From assembly GCF_965638725.1 (NCBI RefSeq), contig NC_134949.1, positions 82,428,017 to 82,492,016 on the forward strand: a DNA stretch of 64,000 nucleotides, in the 5' to 3' direction. The notes beneath the pieces were generated by a model. The model was not told the origin of the DNA. It was given only the letters and a program-made list of their open reading frames with translations, and ran no database searches. Position 1 is the stretch's first letter. The number at the start of each line of letters is the position of its first letter. Shown here in pieces: positions 1-13,600 of this stretch. Both the position numbers and the translations under genes were made by a program. Source of the DNA: Aptenodytes patagonicus (lineage: Eukaryota > Chordata > Aves > Sphenisciformes > Spheniscidae).

Positions 1-3000
1 GATTTCAAGTGCTTTGTACACATGGATATTTTTGTCCCCAACAGCATTACATTGCATTACAAATCTTAAATTAATGACAGGTCAGTTTCCAGTATTAAGC
101 AATGACGAGAGCTAGACACTACTCCATTAATTCCAGACGAACACTACATCTGTCCTTTGCTCTAGCATTACTTAGTGATGGAAGACAGGGCTATACAATA
201 CTGCTATGTGAGTGTTCAGTGTGTATTGAATATGCACAAGTCTCTTGCCCTTTTACTACCTTTCAACTTCCATGTTAATATTTGATGAGTTTGTCAATAA
301 GTTGTAATTGTCTTTGATTTCCATGAAAAATTAATGGTCTCCTGAGACATGTTTTTTTATTTTGTGTGACATGTTTTGTTTTGTGTTTTGTTTCCCATGA
401 TCAGTGGTAATGCCTTTTAATAACTTGCTGAAAGATATTTTGGACACATTTTGTAAACCATAAGCAAACAATGTGTGGTTTATTTTAATTTGTACTAACT
501 TTAATATTGGAGGGGGATGGACGGGAACTGGCCTTCCATGTAGACAGTAACATCAATCCTGTTTACAGAACTAATTGCAAGATTTGATGACTTTCCCAGC
601 AGAGTAGTGCCACACTGTGTTTTCATGCATGTGCGTGATGGAATTCAATAAAAAGATGAGGGCAGTGTTCCATTCTTGCTAAGTGAAGGGAAAGCTGGCT
701 GCATGTAAATTTTGCCCTCAATCCTGAAAACTTTGCCTACTATCTCTCTAAACATGGCATAACTCTATAATTTATGTTAATAACTGGATTACTGAATTTT
801 GTGAACCAGCAAGCATGTGAATATATATAAAAGGAAAAATTGTGTGCAGATATACACCGGGAAATGTAATTTCAAACGTAATTATATTTTAATTGCCAGT
901 GATGCATAATTCTTTTATTACAGTTACGAATTAGAGCATCCAAGTAGTTTAGGAATCTGAAACCTTTTTAAAAGAATGACTGTTCTTTGTGGTTTTGTTG
1001 GGTATGTAGTGAACTATGTGCTATGAAGCTCTGTTGTGAAGAGATGCATTTCCAGCAGAAGGTTATTCTTAAAGTAATGGGTATGAAGAGTTTAATTCTG
1101 GTTCGTCTGTCTATGCATGCTTAGAAGACAAAATTTACCACTGTGTCAACAGTAGCCTCTGTATTACAAATTTTCTTGTATACTTTTCCAGTCTTGGCTT
1201 CAATAAAAACCCAGGGCATCCACTGCTCACTAATTCTATTGCAATTAGACGGCTCAGGTGGAATTAGTTTGCAAGAATCCTTGTTGTAATGGAGTTACAG
1301 TTGAAATGTGCAACAAGTGTGTGCAGACAAAATAGAAAGGAAAGAGGGAGGATTACCAACAGTTGATACAGGTATTGCTCTACCTCAAGGCTCTGAATAT
1401 GTTGTTAAGAATGGATTTCTTTCTTGGATTGCGATGTGGGGAAGAGGGTTTGTTTGCATTTAAATAAATGAATAAAAGTTTATCCAAATCAAATTTGGCA
1501 AACTGGTTTCTGAGAGGTACCACAGCCAAAGCGAAGGAAGCATGTTGATAGGTTAATGCACTGACTAGCATTTTTGTCTCTAACCTGCTAGCAATCAATG
1601 GATGATGCAGGAAGGCACACTAGCCAAATTGTGAAAGGCTTTGAAGATATGTTGGAGGATTGAACCTGGTATAGAGAAGCTTTCAGAGAAGTTCAGGTGT
1701 TTTTTATAACCATGTGTGTAAGAGCTCCCTTTTTTGAATGCATGGGGAAATAAGAAAAAGGAAGGAATTGAAAGGAAGGAACAACTTTACTTTTCTAATT
1801 TTTTTTTTTTTTTTGTAGAAGGAATAAATGAATGTCTGTTTTGTTTTGGTTTTGTGAGTGTTAGAGGAAGCATAGTTTCTACACTGTGGGAGGGGGGGAC
1901 AGGGGAAAAGAATTGTCAGACTGTTGATAGATGGTCAGAGTAAAGAGTTAAGATGAAGAAGCTGACAAAGGTGGCAGGAGTTCAAAAAGCTACATTCATG
2001 ACTTGGGAATGGAGAGTGTAGGGGAAGCTATTTGATTATTTGTAGAAGGGATACTACTGGATAGCCTTTTGGGCTACATAACCACTGCAAATTGGTAGTT
2101 AAAAGTAGTATTGCATTTGAAACTGTACTGTCTTTCCTGTCTTCTCATGTTCACTCAGAAATGCCATCAATGGAGACTTGACCATGCAAAATCCTGCAAA
2201 AGCTGAGGGCGCTCAGGACCTTTCAGGGTTGTGTTAGAATTTAGCAAAACACAGTGCAGTGTTACCAGTTGGTATTTGATCTGTATTTAAACAAATAAAC
2301 CCCCTTTATTTTGAAGAAAGAAATGCGACGGTTTTCTTTCATTCTCTAGAATGCATTCCTGTACTGGATAATGCTACCCTTGCTTTTGGCAAAGGGAATC
2401 TATAGTGCTTGTTATTTTGTGGCAGGAAAAAAAAATCTTGCTTGTTTATTTTAATAGAGGAAGTGAAGGAAGAGAGGAGGAAAAACATTAATTCATCCTC
2501 TGGTTCTTGATCCATCCTCTGTTATCACAGGTTCAAATGAAATACACTGTAAAGCAGAACAACTATGGGAAGCTGTTCAGAATATTGGCAGCATATTGGT
2601 GGGTAGTACTTGCTTGGTAAGACAGCATGCTGTTTCTTGAGATGGATCTGAACAGTGGGAGTGGTATTAATTAGGGGTCTACATATTGTGTTCTTGGTTC
2701 AACCTATTTGAATTACAGGTTGGCTAATGAGGCTGCCTAAATCTAATGGAGAGCTCAATTTAGTTTTAGTATTTGTTACTTAGAGATGCATAAGAAGCAA
2801 GAAGTGTACCTTAAGATCCCAGGCTGATGCATTTGGCACCTTATTTTTGATAAATGCAGATAGGTATCAGGCCCATGAGTTCAGTTAAGTTTTAAAATCA
2901 GAATGTTTTAAAGATAAGAATGTTCATTTATTTTCTTATTTTAAAATATTTGGAGATCTTTTGCTTCCTGTTTAATAGTTCTCAGGTTATTAATCAAATA

Positions 3001-4634
3001 TTTGTGTCTTTTTAGCTTTTAGAATGTATTCAGTAGATATCTGACTTGCACCATCTGGTAAGAATTGAACTTACCTTCTTTGGACTTTTTCTGTGATTCC
3101 TTTCAAATTATCCCCCAGGATTGTGCCTGGATTGAATTGATCAATGAAAGGGTGAGATATATTAGGTAGATTGTTAAACAGCAGCTCAGTCAGTTGTATT
3201 TCTGCTACCTTTAGACGATGGTACTTCTTGAATGCTATAACATCTCTCTAAACCTGAATGTATTTTTATGGTACTAAGTGGTTTTTAAAGAATAAGTGTT
3301 TGCTGCCCTCAAGTGGTTAAAAAGATCATAAACTTACTTCTTCACATTCAGCTCAGATTAATAGTTTCTCACTAAAAAGTAAAGTTCTGTTATGAGTTGA
3401 AAGCAGGAAGGAGAAACAAGTGGAGCAGGAAGTTAATTTTCCAGTAAGGAAAAACATTCATAGTCATTACAAAGGGGAGGAATCTGAAAAAGATAGGGTG
3501 AGGGGGAAATAACTTAGAGTTGTTTTAGACCAGTCAAGACTACAAAAAGGTGCAGCAATTTTCCTTGTTTCAGTTCCACATGATTTTCAACATACACAAA
3601 TACAAGATGATGGAGAGTGGAGGATATCATTCTGCATTACACAGCTGAGATCTCGAAAGATTAGTGTAAAGTTGCCCTTGCATTTTCTATTCTCCAGTGT
3701 ATTTCTTAAAGGTCAAATCTGGCATACTAAGAATAACAGTAGAGTAATGCTGTACATACTTCTGAACTCTGTCTTGCTTCTTCTAGTAGTATAGTTACGG
3801 GAGTCTGATAAAAAAGATTCAAGACTTGAACAGTAAGGAAGAAGGAATATAGAAGTAGGGATAAGTGGAAAGTGGCTACTGAATGTGTACAGTAATAGTC
3901 AAAGGGTCTTCTGGGTGCATCTCTCTGCATTGTGCTTGCATTGTAAATGTTAATAGTACTTGAAATGAAAGGACAGAAGTTGAAGCAGAAAGGTGAGGGA
4001 AGGAAAAGAACTGAAGAACGGACAGAGTGACACTAGAGGCTTAACTAAAATTTATCTATGAACCTCAAAGCTGTGTAGTTCGAATGAATTTGAGGAAAGT
4101 GTCCCACATTGCTTTTGCATTCCTTTTTAAGCAGAGCATTCAGCTGCAAGGCACTGGTGGGGTGGGGAGTCTGCGTATGCATGCAGCCGAATGGATATTT
4201 TTACATAACCATTGGTGATAATCCTAAAATGCATTGTATAGCTTTTCTGTAGACTTCAGTTAGCACTTAAATTGTGTTGTCTTTTTTTTCATCTGCAGTC
4301 ATTTTAAGCCATTACAAGTTAAGCGTAATTTTTATCACTTCAGGTTGTGCCAGTAGAATTTAGTAACAGTAGGATTTTGCAGTTTTCATAGTAGGAGTTT
4401 ACCTTCTAATTCAGCCTAAAATATGTGAAAGGATATGAGTCCACTTTTGAAACTTAAGAAGGTCTCTGGCTAGTTAGGTTTCAAAAGTATACTTTAACTT
4501 CATGTTCTGAACACTCAGGATGTTATGACACATGGGTTGTAGGATTAAAATGGGAGGTGGAGGGAGACACACTTAAGTCTTGCTGAAACTCTCCCTGGGC
4601 AGAAGAAAATTCAAGATTGAACGAACTGAAAGGA

Positions 4635-4790
4635 GGGCCATAGCCTAGTGATTAGAGCATGCACCTGGGAGAGACAGATTTAGACCTCTGGGCACCATTT
4701 AGTATAACTGAAGACTGCTTAGTGTAAATCTCCTGACTTTGAGATCTTAGAATAATGAAGTATCATATAATTGTGCCCTTCCTACAACAG
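4635..4790 (+). repeat. Decayed tRNA-derived SINE, 5' (tRNA-like) part
   Basis: The stretch beginning GGGCCATAGCCTAGTGATTA resembles the tRNA-like head of old amniote SINEs, with an A-box-like TAGCCTAGTG at 4641-4650 and a degraded B-box-like segment near 4677-4690. The usual continuation (gagac..gacctctgggcac) is present but eroded. It is not a working tRNA gene: the cloverleaf arms do not close and the B box is damaged. The family is assigned by recognition and not by alignment. Confidence 0.55.
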
Positions 4791-5524
4791 TGTTCTTTCT
4801 CAGTATGTCATTATATATGGTTTAAGTAACTCAAACTGAGGCTGAGTTGGTGGTCTCTAAATGTTGTAATATATACTTTGTTTTGAAGTACGTATTACAT
4901 TTCATTGTGCACTCACCAGTGCTCAAAATCTAACCACTTGAAAGAGTCTTCATCATTAATGTGAATCAGAAAAGAGCAAGCTAAGTGGCATAGTAGATGT
5001 TAAATTTAATAAACTTTCTCTGAAGATCTGAATTCAAACATTTAAAATCAAAGGAAAGAGGTTTGCTGACAGGAAATGTGTATTGCAGTGAAAGAAGGTT
5101 AAACTTTTTTTGTACCTCTTGCTTGGAACCACAAAGGATGAACATTCAGGCAAAAGGCTGAATTAAAAACTGTTTTTGTACTGTTTCAGACTGAGGAGGC
5201 TTTTTGCAATTACCTTGTGTTTAAGCCTGATGTTTCTAGTTCCTGGAGAAACAAGGCTCCTTTTTAAAGCATAAATATAATTTTTACAGCTGTTCGATTT
5301 TCAGTCTAAATGTTGGAGTGAAGTGTTATGGGGCATAGATATGAACAGAAAATCATCAAAGATTTGGACCCTTAATATCACTGATCTTTCTTGATGAGAT
5401 CAGAATCTTATCTGATCAGCATTTAGAAAACAAACTGAGTTAGATAAATACCTTTCAAATGACCCTTTCAGAAGCTTGGATTTTCCAGAAAATACATGCA
5501 GCCACTTCAGCCCAGAGAAATTAG

Positions 5525-5620
5525 GTGTTGTCCTCATTTTTGAAAGAGGCTATCTAGATGATGGTGACTGCTGAGGACTCTTAAGTTAGTGACAGAACCA
5601 GAAATTAAACCTGTGAGTAT
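5525..5620 (-). repeat. Possible MIR-like SINE relic, reverse orientation
   Basis: The segment gtgacagaaccagaaattaa followed by cctgtgagt near 5590-5617 matches the pattern of reverse-complemented MIR-type SINEs (cacag..gtggcagagc..gaattgaaccc). It is short and heavily decayed, so the call is tentative. Confidence 0.35.
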
Positions 5621-8600
5621 CATTAAGTATGAGAAGCATCTCTTACATTCAATATTATTTTTTGAGGCAAAGTTCTGTTCTTTCTTCTCTGCTTGTTCTT
5701 TTCTGTTTTACATTTGTACCTTGCTGGAATGCTTAGTCCTCACAGTCTTTCTCCTGATTTTCCTTGACGCTCTAGAGGTCTTATCTGCCCTGTGCCATTG
5801 CTGTGTCCTAGAAAATAATGTTCTGCTCATTCAGAAGAATGTATTTTAACCTATGCTGCATCACCAAGCAATTAAAATTTTTTTGTATCCAATCTCATCA
5901 CATACAGCTTTGCCTATTTACAAATTTATGTTGATATTTCTTTTTAAGTTGCTACCTAAATAATAGAGTTCAAATGCGTAGTATATCCAAAGAGATAAGT
6001 ACGTAATTGTTTTGGCAACTCCTCTTTGGCTTGAGGATACCCAGTAATTTGGAAAAATGCTAGCATAGCTGTCATTTATTACCTGAAAATCTGTGATTAT
6101 TGTACCACATAGAGTATCTCTTATTTCAATGCAGTACTAAGAAATAGGTCTATTTATTCCAGGCTATAGAGTTTGAAAATTGATTTGCAACTAAAAGAAC
6201 TTTCCTTCCACTCAAAAAAACCAAAAAAAATCCCACTAAAATATTTGGTCTTTGCTAAACAGCAATAAATTTTTAACTGTTCAAACCATTGACAAGAAAA
6301 TTTACTAACATGAGTTGTGTTTTTAGTTGCCTCGAAGATTTCTGTGTGCCACTTACAAATTTTAGTTAAAATGTCTTCCCCAAAAGAAACATCGGAGAAC
6401 TGACAATTCTAATCCTGGCTGTGACAACGAAATTATGAAAGTTAAACTGGCAAAAAAACCAAGAAAAATGATGGTGAAATGCTTTCCTTTTTTCTGTACT
6501 TAGGGGTACAATATATATTGAAGCTTTTTGTTAATGACTTTTATGTAAAAAGCAATTTCACTGGCCAGAGTACTATTTTAGTATTTATACTGTGTCAGCA
6601 CTTCAGATTAAGCACTGTAAAGGCTTGTAAACCTCCCAAAATACTGACTTAAACTGTCACATAAAAGATTTGCTTAGAAACAAATCCTTACTCTGTTTAT
6701 AGCATAAAAAAAATAATTCTATATATTTGCATTAGGAGGTGTAAAAAAAAAAAAATCACGCTTTTGTGCCTCTTCTTTAGTAATAGGTTTATGTCCTTTG
6801 ACTTTATATGAAAAGTTGTTTTCTAGTGATTTTTTTTTTTATTTTATTTTAAATTTTTTTCATGGTTCTTATTGGAAGTTTTGGTAAGAGAAACAGTTGA
6901 AACTATCAACTGAGTGCATCTTCAGCCAGGCTGGTTAATACTTACTGAGATTCTGTCTTATGTGTGATAGAATGAAGCAATCATTTTTAGTGAATTCATT
7001 GAAGAAACATACATTCTTGATTTTTAACCTCATTCACTAAGTGGGGATTCTAGAAAAATGTTACACAATGCCACACTTGTATTCCGGTTTTCACAGTCTT
7101 ATTCTCATTTGTAAGACTCTTCCTGCAGTGTTTACTAACATTTTAAATTTGCAGGGGACAAAAATAATAAACTAACAAAACTCTGAGTGATGAAGACCTG
7201 ACTTTTGAAGTTTCTTTCATTGTCTCATTAGTTTTCTTCATAACACTTTGAATTGAGGCTACAGTACTTGTAACATTTCCACTATTCAGAGGCCATGGGT
7301 GCTTGTTTACCTAGGGTGCTTTTTAAAATGAAAATATAATTCCAGATTCACTTTTTCTCTTGCAATAAATCTGGCTGGAAAGGTATTTTAAGTTTCACTC
7401 AATACAGTCAGTTTGCAAAAATCTGGTTTCTGTTTAGTTTCCTGTTTATGATGTATGTCTGGACCTGTGTACAGTAGGATAACTTTTCATTTTGAGGCAC
7501 GGCCACCAACATTGCAGCGATGGATACTGGCTTCTTGTAGCAGGGCTGAGGAATGGATTTTGAAATCTCCCCCTACTGTCAAATCCTTTCCTGCCTCCCT
7601 CCCCCACAGAAGTCAGATTTTATTTTAAAATCCATTTTGACACACCATTCAGCTGGGAAGGATTGCAAGAAAGAAATACTTAACAGCTTCTTTGGCCTCC
7701 TTTAAAATCTCCTTACCCTGTATAGCTCGAAAGAGATAGGGGAATCTTAATCTGTTTATCAGCGTGCATCTCCAAAATCCTGTAAGTTAATGTGTGCAGA
7801 GAATGATTTTCCTGAAGAGATAAATGTAATAACTGTAATTAGTTCTTGTTGTCTCTGCTATAACTTAAAGGTGTTCAAAAGCCTCACAGTGATCTTTTGT
7901 TTGAACTTCAAACATGGGTTTGGCCAGGGAATGACCGGGGCGATACCCATATTCCCTTACTCTTGAGAAACCTTATCCCTGTGAGAGAAGCTTTTGCTTT
8001 GAAATTCTCTTGGAGTTTAGGAAAAAAATGTCTTGGATAGCCATTATGCAGATAAACAAGGGATATTTAAAACAGGATGATGTCGTTAATTTAAAACTAT
8101 GTAAATCTCCACATTGAATTGCAATATTTTCAGACATCCAAGGAATACTCTACTATACTCACTCGTTCCGCTACTGTTCTAGCAGTACAGTCTACAGTAC
8201 GTCCTTTTTTTTTTCCCCTCTAGAAATTGAATGAGGTTCTTTTACTTCTGTGTTGTATTGTGTCCAGGTTTTAATGTCAGTCATAGGAGCCTTTTAGCAG
8301 TGTTAATCACTGTTTCTGACTAAACATTTGGACTCGGAGATTTAAAAGACAAGAGATTCCATTTACCAGGTGCAGGATGCAGCATTTGTTAAAGTATTTT
8401 TAAATTCAGATAGACAGACCCAAGCACACAGGATTGTAGGGGGGAAAAAAAATTTTGGGTCTTAATTAAAGGTTATTAAATATTATCGTTTGACTGCAGC
8501 AACCTTGTGGACTAGTGGACAGAATACTGTAAAATAATAAAATTAAAAACCAACAACACCCAAAAAAAAAAAAGCCAAACCAAACAAAAAAAACCCCAAC

Positions 8601-8900
8601 CCTCCTGTGATTGCTAGGTTTATTTGGATTCTGCATAGCATAGCTAAAAATTTACTGAAGACCCCTTTCTGGCAAGGGATTTAAAATTTAAAAAAAAAAA
8701 AAAAAATCCATATGATGTAAATGCTTTACTGGAATGTTTCTTTGAACTTTTACTCCCAGAGAAATATAAGTTTTATTTAGACATGATTTCTACAATTGCA
8801 AGAAAAACATGACCACCAAAAAGAAACCAAAAATAATTGAAATTGTGATTCTTATATAGTTGAAATAATATAAGGATGCTATGTATTACTTACATCAGTA

Positions 8901-9020
8901 AAGTACTAAATAATTGTAAATATACAAATAAATATACAATCTACAATATATAAAAATACAAATATATCTACAAAACATATATATTTACAAAAGTACAATA
9001 AAATTAAATATACAAAAATA
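8901..9020. repeat. AT-rich low-complexity tract
   Basis: The tract is almost purely A, T and C. It is built from imprecise repeats of TATACAAA / TACAATATA units, and it lies inside the MRPS35 intron about 0.8 kb before the last exon. No coding potential is seen. Confidence 0.7.
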
Positions 9021-9815
9021 GCAGGTTATAACATTTGAAATATCCCTTAAATAGTCTGTGAAGCTAGAGGAAGGCCTGCTGAATCAGAGAAAAACTAAAG
9101 TACAAAATTTACAAAGAACAACTGCACAAGCCAAGTATTTACAGGCACTGGGATGATGTCTTCTGTCTGTGTTCAACTTTTGATCCTGTCTAATCTTGCA
9201 ACACCAATTGGGTAAAAATTAGCACCTTGTAGATAGAGATTCTTTTGAGGAGCAATTTCTTTTGCAGGAAGAGGAAATGGATTAATTGGTGGTGCTTTTC
9301 CTTATGAGTCACAATTAAAACATTTCCCAAATGGTGAAGGATTGCTGTCTCTCATCATAGGTTACTGGGTATGAGCTGTCTCACTTCGTGTCTTATAGCC
9401 AATGTAAACATACCAAAATCATATGCTAGGGACATAATAGCTAGGTGACTACTTCCAAAGCTTGAGCATTTAGGGTTATTTAAAATTATTACTTTTGCAA
9501 GGTTTTTTGTTATTCATTTTGTAGAGTCCATAAGCTTTTCTTCTCATTCTGACTCGTCTAGTTATATCTGCCAGATACATAAAGAACTTGATAAGTGGGA
9601 GGAAAGAAACTCATTCTGCACAGAATGTATGGCATACAGGCACCTTTTGAACTCTGTTTGAGGCTTGAGTTAGAAGCCTTGGACTTTAGAGGAGGGGAAA
9701 TATCTTTCACAATAAAATTTTTAAAGCGAATTGGTATGGGGGAGAAGTTTCTTCAAATTATTGTAGCTTTGTTTCAGTCTTGAGTAGTTTTTAAATGGTG
9801 TATATTTTCTTTCAG

Positions 9816-10094
9816 AAAACTGAGATGTGGGAGAGTGAGAAGACTGAGGAAGACATGGAAGAGTATATCTGGGAAAATAGCTGCTCTCAGAAAAATGCCT
9901 TGGATACACTACTTCGAATAAAAGCCTCGGAGAATGTCAGTAATGTAACTAAGGAAGAGCTTCTTGCATCTGAAGTGGTTAAGAATTACAGAAACTCTGT
10001 AATTGCACTTAAAAATGAAGGTGAAACAGAAGGTAACATGTCTCAGTATAAGGAATCAGTGAAGAAACTATTGAATATACAAGCACTACCGTGA
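9816..10094 (+). CDS. MRPS35: MRPS35, last coding exon (C-terminal 92 residues)
   Basis: This exon encodes the C-terminus of mitochondrial small-subunit ribosomal protein S35 (mS35), part of the mitoribosome that translates the respiratory-chain subunits encoded in mtDNA. The exon opens after TTCAG at 9811-9815 with an in-frame AAA and ends with TGA at 10092-10094. The translated residues include DMEEYIWENS near the start and SQYKESVKKLLN near the end, which match the conserved C-terminus of the family as I recall it, and the middle is acidic and lysine-rich. An ATG at 9795 opens a slightly longer frame, but it sits in the intron and is not the true start. All earlier exons lie outside the window or were not found, so the protein is partial here because of the window edge. 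The downstream neighbour MANSC4 is convergent. Confidence 0.93.
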   Translation, partial: KTEMWESEKTEEDMEEYIWENSCSQKNALDTLLRIKASENVSNVTKEELLASEVVKNYRNSVIALKNEGETEGNMSQYKESVKKLLNIQALP

Positions 10095-10320
10095 GAGCAG
10101 ACTCTGCAGGTACATCTGATTATTATGGAAATATTAAAATACTATGTGAATACTTCTATATGAGATGGATATATAATTATTCAGAACCTTAACCAAAAAT
10201 ATGAAGCTTGATGATGAGTTAATAGTAATCAGATTTTTCTTTACTGCTGGATTTTCTTGTAAACATAATTTTCCTGTCCATGAATCTTACTCTTTGAATA
10301 AAGTATGTTTTGAGTCATAT
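10095..10320 (+). other. MRPS35: MRPS35 3' UTR
   Basis: AT-rich sequence from the MRPS35 stop to just past the polyadenylation signal. No ORF or element is seen. The end point is inferred from the signal at 10297-10302. Confidence 0.7.
10297..10302 (+). terminator. MRPS35: Polyadenylation signal AATAAA of MRPS35
   Basis: A canonical AATAAA lies about 200 bases after the MRPS35 stop codon and is followed by a T/G-rich stretch (gtatgttttgagtcatattgg), as expected for cleavage about 15-30 bases downstream. Confidence 0.8.
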
Positions 10321-10344
10321 TGGTTCTATTCTGTGCTTTCTTAG

Positions 10345-10660
10345 CTTGGGAGATCCTGGTTCAGTTCTCTGCTTAATCACATTCTGACTTCTCACACAAC
10401 TTCTTTTGGCATATAACTTAGAGCAACAATGTCAAAAACAATGAAATTACCTAGGGTCCCAGTTCCATTAATTCAGAGTCTGAAAGTTAAGAGCTCTAAA
10501 CTTTCTAAATGCTTTTCAAATGTCACTCAGACTTTTCTCTGTCTGTACTCCCTATCTGTAAAACAAAGATAATGTTGCCTAAGTAGTTTAACTTTCAGAG
10601 AGGTGTTGAAGCACACTAAGCAGTGTGAGGTTCTCAGTCGTCATCATGAGGGCTAACAAA
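10345..10660 (+). repeat. Decayed tRNA-derived / MIR-like SINE
   Basis: The relic is close to full length. At 10345-10375 a B-box-like part reads gggagatcctggttcagttc. At about 10540-10580 the typical tail ctccctatctgtaaaacaaa plus gataatgttgcc appears, and later gaggtgttgaagc resembles the end of sauropsid members of this superfamily. It begins directly after the MRPS35 poly(A) site. Identity comes from pattern recognition; a repeat-library search would settle the family. Confidence 0.6.
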
Positions 10661-13600
10661 TACCCTAAGTAAAAATACCTGTCTCTAAAATGATGGAATA
10701 AAATAAGGTAGAAAACGGGATGGTCGTGGGAAGGTGAACTAGGAGTTATTTACAGGATGCCAAAGTACATGGGAAAGAAGAATGATGAGAGTTGCTGAAA
10801 GTGAGAGCTGGTGAGTAGTGAGGCGAGTATATAGCTTAAATAGGAATGGACTGAGTCTTGGTACACTGAGGCCTGCGGAGTTGTCTCTTGAATGTACCCA
10901 GGCTCTTCAAGGAAAAAAAAAGTTTCTAGCATCCAGCTTACTGCTGTGAAGCACAGAGAAAGAAATTATATGGATGTTTATCTTATATTTGGTAATTTGT
11001 ATTTGAAAGGAATTGATTTGAAACACTGGAATCACAGGCAACTTTTATTGCCTTCTCATGGTTAAGAAAGAAAAAAAACACTTAAAAATATCAGCTGGAA
11101 AGGACATAAATAACTATTCTTGCTTTTATTGTACCTTCCTGGCTTACTAAGATTTCATCTTAGAGCGAATGTCCTCATTTTCTGGAAGGGGCAGAGGGAG
11201 TTTTTATTCATCAGACTTAAGGATTCTGCATACCTATAAAAGAACCTAGCATGTGGCCCTGCCAGCAACTCATTGAGAGGAAACAGCATAAGAATAAGGA
11301 CATTGAAAACTGAAGAGGAATTGATTTCTGCAGAGTGTTGTATGTGGCTCAGCTCACTCACTGCTAGGATTTCTCATTGTTTGTTTTGTGTTTACATGCA
11401 GCTAAAGAGTGTATGTATTCCCATTTCCAAACCATTGTCAGTTTTGGAAGGATTCTTCTTAGGTAGCGATTGTTTTCATATGGCAAGAGACTGAGTTTAA
11501 TGCAGCTTTTTACTCCCTGTGAGAATTTGCCAGAGCTGCAGCTAAGATTGAAAATGCTTGTCCTGTAATCCAAATTTTGCACTTACCAGCTTGGTTATTT
11601 AGTGGTCCTTCCTCTTAGATTTGTATTAATGTGAAGTTTTAGCAGAAGCTTAATATGGGGAAAGTTTTGGCTGTTATCAGGTTATCCCTGAATAAAGGAA
11701 CAATGGGGGTAATGTTTAAAATTCTCATTTGAAATAGTACATCTGTGTAATTCCTAATCTTTTTTGAACAGCCATGAAACCAAAATTACTGAGGAAGTAA
11801 CTGCAGTTTGACTCAGACAATGGTATGGATGGTGGAGTCGTGCCTGGCTTTATTCCAAAGGTGGTTTGGTTCTAGTATATACACAAGAGAAATTTGTTTC
11901 CTTAATTAGCTTTGTCGGTGCTTGCATAAGGACTGGCGTACTAGCAAGGATATGTAACTAACTTCTGTTTTGCAGTGGCGTGTCTTGTAGCAGACTGTTC
12001 TGAGTAATGCCCTTAAATGTTTTAAAAAACCTAAAACCCCATAAGCTTGCTTTTCTCCATAAAGTTGTCTTTGCGTACTCGGGACATATGAGCACCTGAT
12101 AAAATCGTCCCTGCAACAGAGGACAATTCAGTTTTCCTTTGCTCTTCACAGACTTTAAATGGACCTAAGCAGAACTCTGTATGAAAGTTGTTAAAATAAC
12201 AGTTTGGCTTTACTAATAATAATGGCTGGTAGAAAGAACAGCACGGCAAGGGAAATTGATTTTTTCATTTTATTACATTAGCATTTCATTAGCTTCACAG
12301 CTAATTCATGGAAAAACCTAAAATGCACAGGCTTCCAGAGTTCCCTCTGAAGTGTTCAAGCCTAGCTTATATACGTTCTATAAATGTTTCAAGAAATACA
12401 GGCAGGATAAAAGGTGGCTGTCTCCTGAGTACCAGGACAATCAAATGTCTCTACCAACAATAGATTATACCTACTGGCCAAGAACAATGTTGGGACTAAA
12501 TTCACTGTGGTCCCTAACCACATCCAACGCTTCCATCAGAAATTAATTGTCAAAGATAACAGTTTTCCAGTAATATCTGGCTTAATGACCCTATGGCTAT
12601 ATAACACTTGGCCAGCTGGCCTTAGAAATCTGCAAGATTGACCTCCAACCTTGTTTTTCAATGTTGACTTCACTTCCTCTCCTTGCTAAGAAACACAGGA
12701 GAAAAATTAAACACCTTTATAATCCTGTAAGTGCCCAATCAAGCTGCTAGAATCAAAGGCGATATAAAATTCAGAGTTACAGTTGTGATTTTTACTAATA
12801 TTTTATATGTTACAGTACAGAACTTGTGTAATGCAGTGGACTGGATCAAAGGTAGCCTGGATTATATTTTGAGCTCTTTGTCACCTTGGATGTTTCTTTT
12901 TCTATTTTTCTGCTTCTCCCTCCAAACAGTTTGTGTTTGAGGGTGGCAGTATTTCTCTGTGATTATCTACAATACCTAGAACACTGCGATCTTAACTCCA
13001 GTGGGAGTCTTCCCAACCTTGATGATGTGTAATGTAGCGCATGTTTTTGTGAACTAAACTACACATCTTTATTTTCCTATATAATACTCTTGCAGACCAT
13101 CTCATTGGAAACCTGCACTGAAGTTTAAAAACTGTGAAGAGTTAAAGAGTAATAGACTTACAGGTTAAGCAACTCTACAGCACAGTAATAAGTACATCCT
13201 TAGCAATGGTCACTTATTAATGTATCATGTACATTATAATGTAAATGCATGACTCTAAGGTGTGTATCCCTCTATACATATCTGTATGTATGTACATTCT
13301 TCTGTTACATGGAAGTGCTCGTGTTACTTTGAAATAGAAATGTAGATAGATAACACTTAAATCAAGAAGCAGGCTAGGCCCCCCAGTGCATAAATTCGGA
13401 AGGAAGGAAGGAATGAGGAGCAAAAAACCACACACAATATCTAGAGGTATTGGCTGTCTCCATAGGTAATTCTTTTACTGGTATTTACTGGCCAAGAGGA
13501 ACATGGAGCTAGTTTATGACAGCCCTGACCTCAGGCAACCCTGTCCATTATAGATTGAAACTTGAGCAGGAAGGCTACTATATGTGCTTCTTTGCGGTCA

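Larger units (their letters stand above)
1..9815 (+). other. MRPS35: Intron of MRPS35 (last intron, partial)
   Basis: This long AT-rich stretch lies upstream of the last MRPS35 exon and ends in a good acceptor, a T-rich tract followed by TTCAG at 9811-9815. I looked for the preceding exon, which should end around the conserved Tyr-His-Glu-Ser-Trp of the family, and did not see it, so it probably lies before the window. The intron holds decayed tRNA-SINE pieces (about 4635-4790 and 5525-5620), A-tracts at 8565-8600 and 8690-8706, and an AT-rich low-complexity tract at about 8901-9020. Nothing else coding is apparent. Confidence 0.75.

Noticed and set aside
4635-4710. Functional tRNA gene
   Set aside because: The A-box-like part is present, but the B box is damaged and the arms do not pair. 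The context fits a SINE relic.
1-9815. An upstream MRPS35 exon inside the window
   Set aside because: I looked for the conserved segment that precedes the last exon and found no matching frame with splice sites.
9721-9909. Minus-strand open frame over the MRPS35 exon
   Set aside because: Shadow of the true exon on the other strand, with no domain content.
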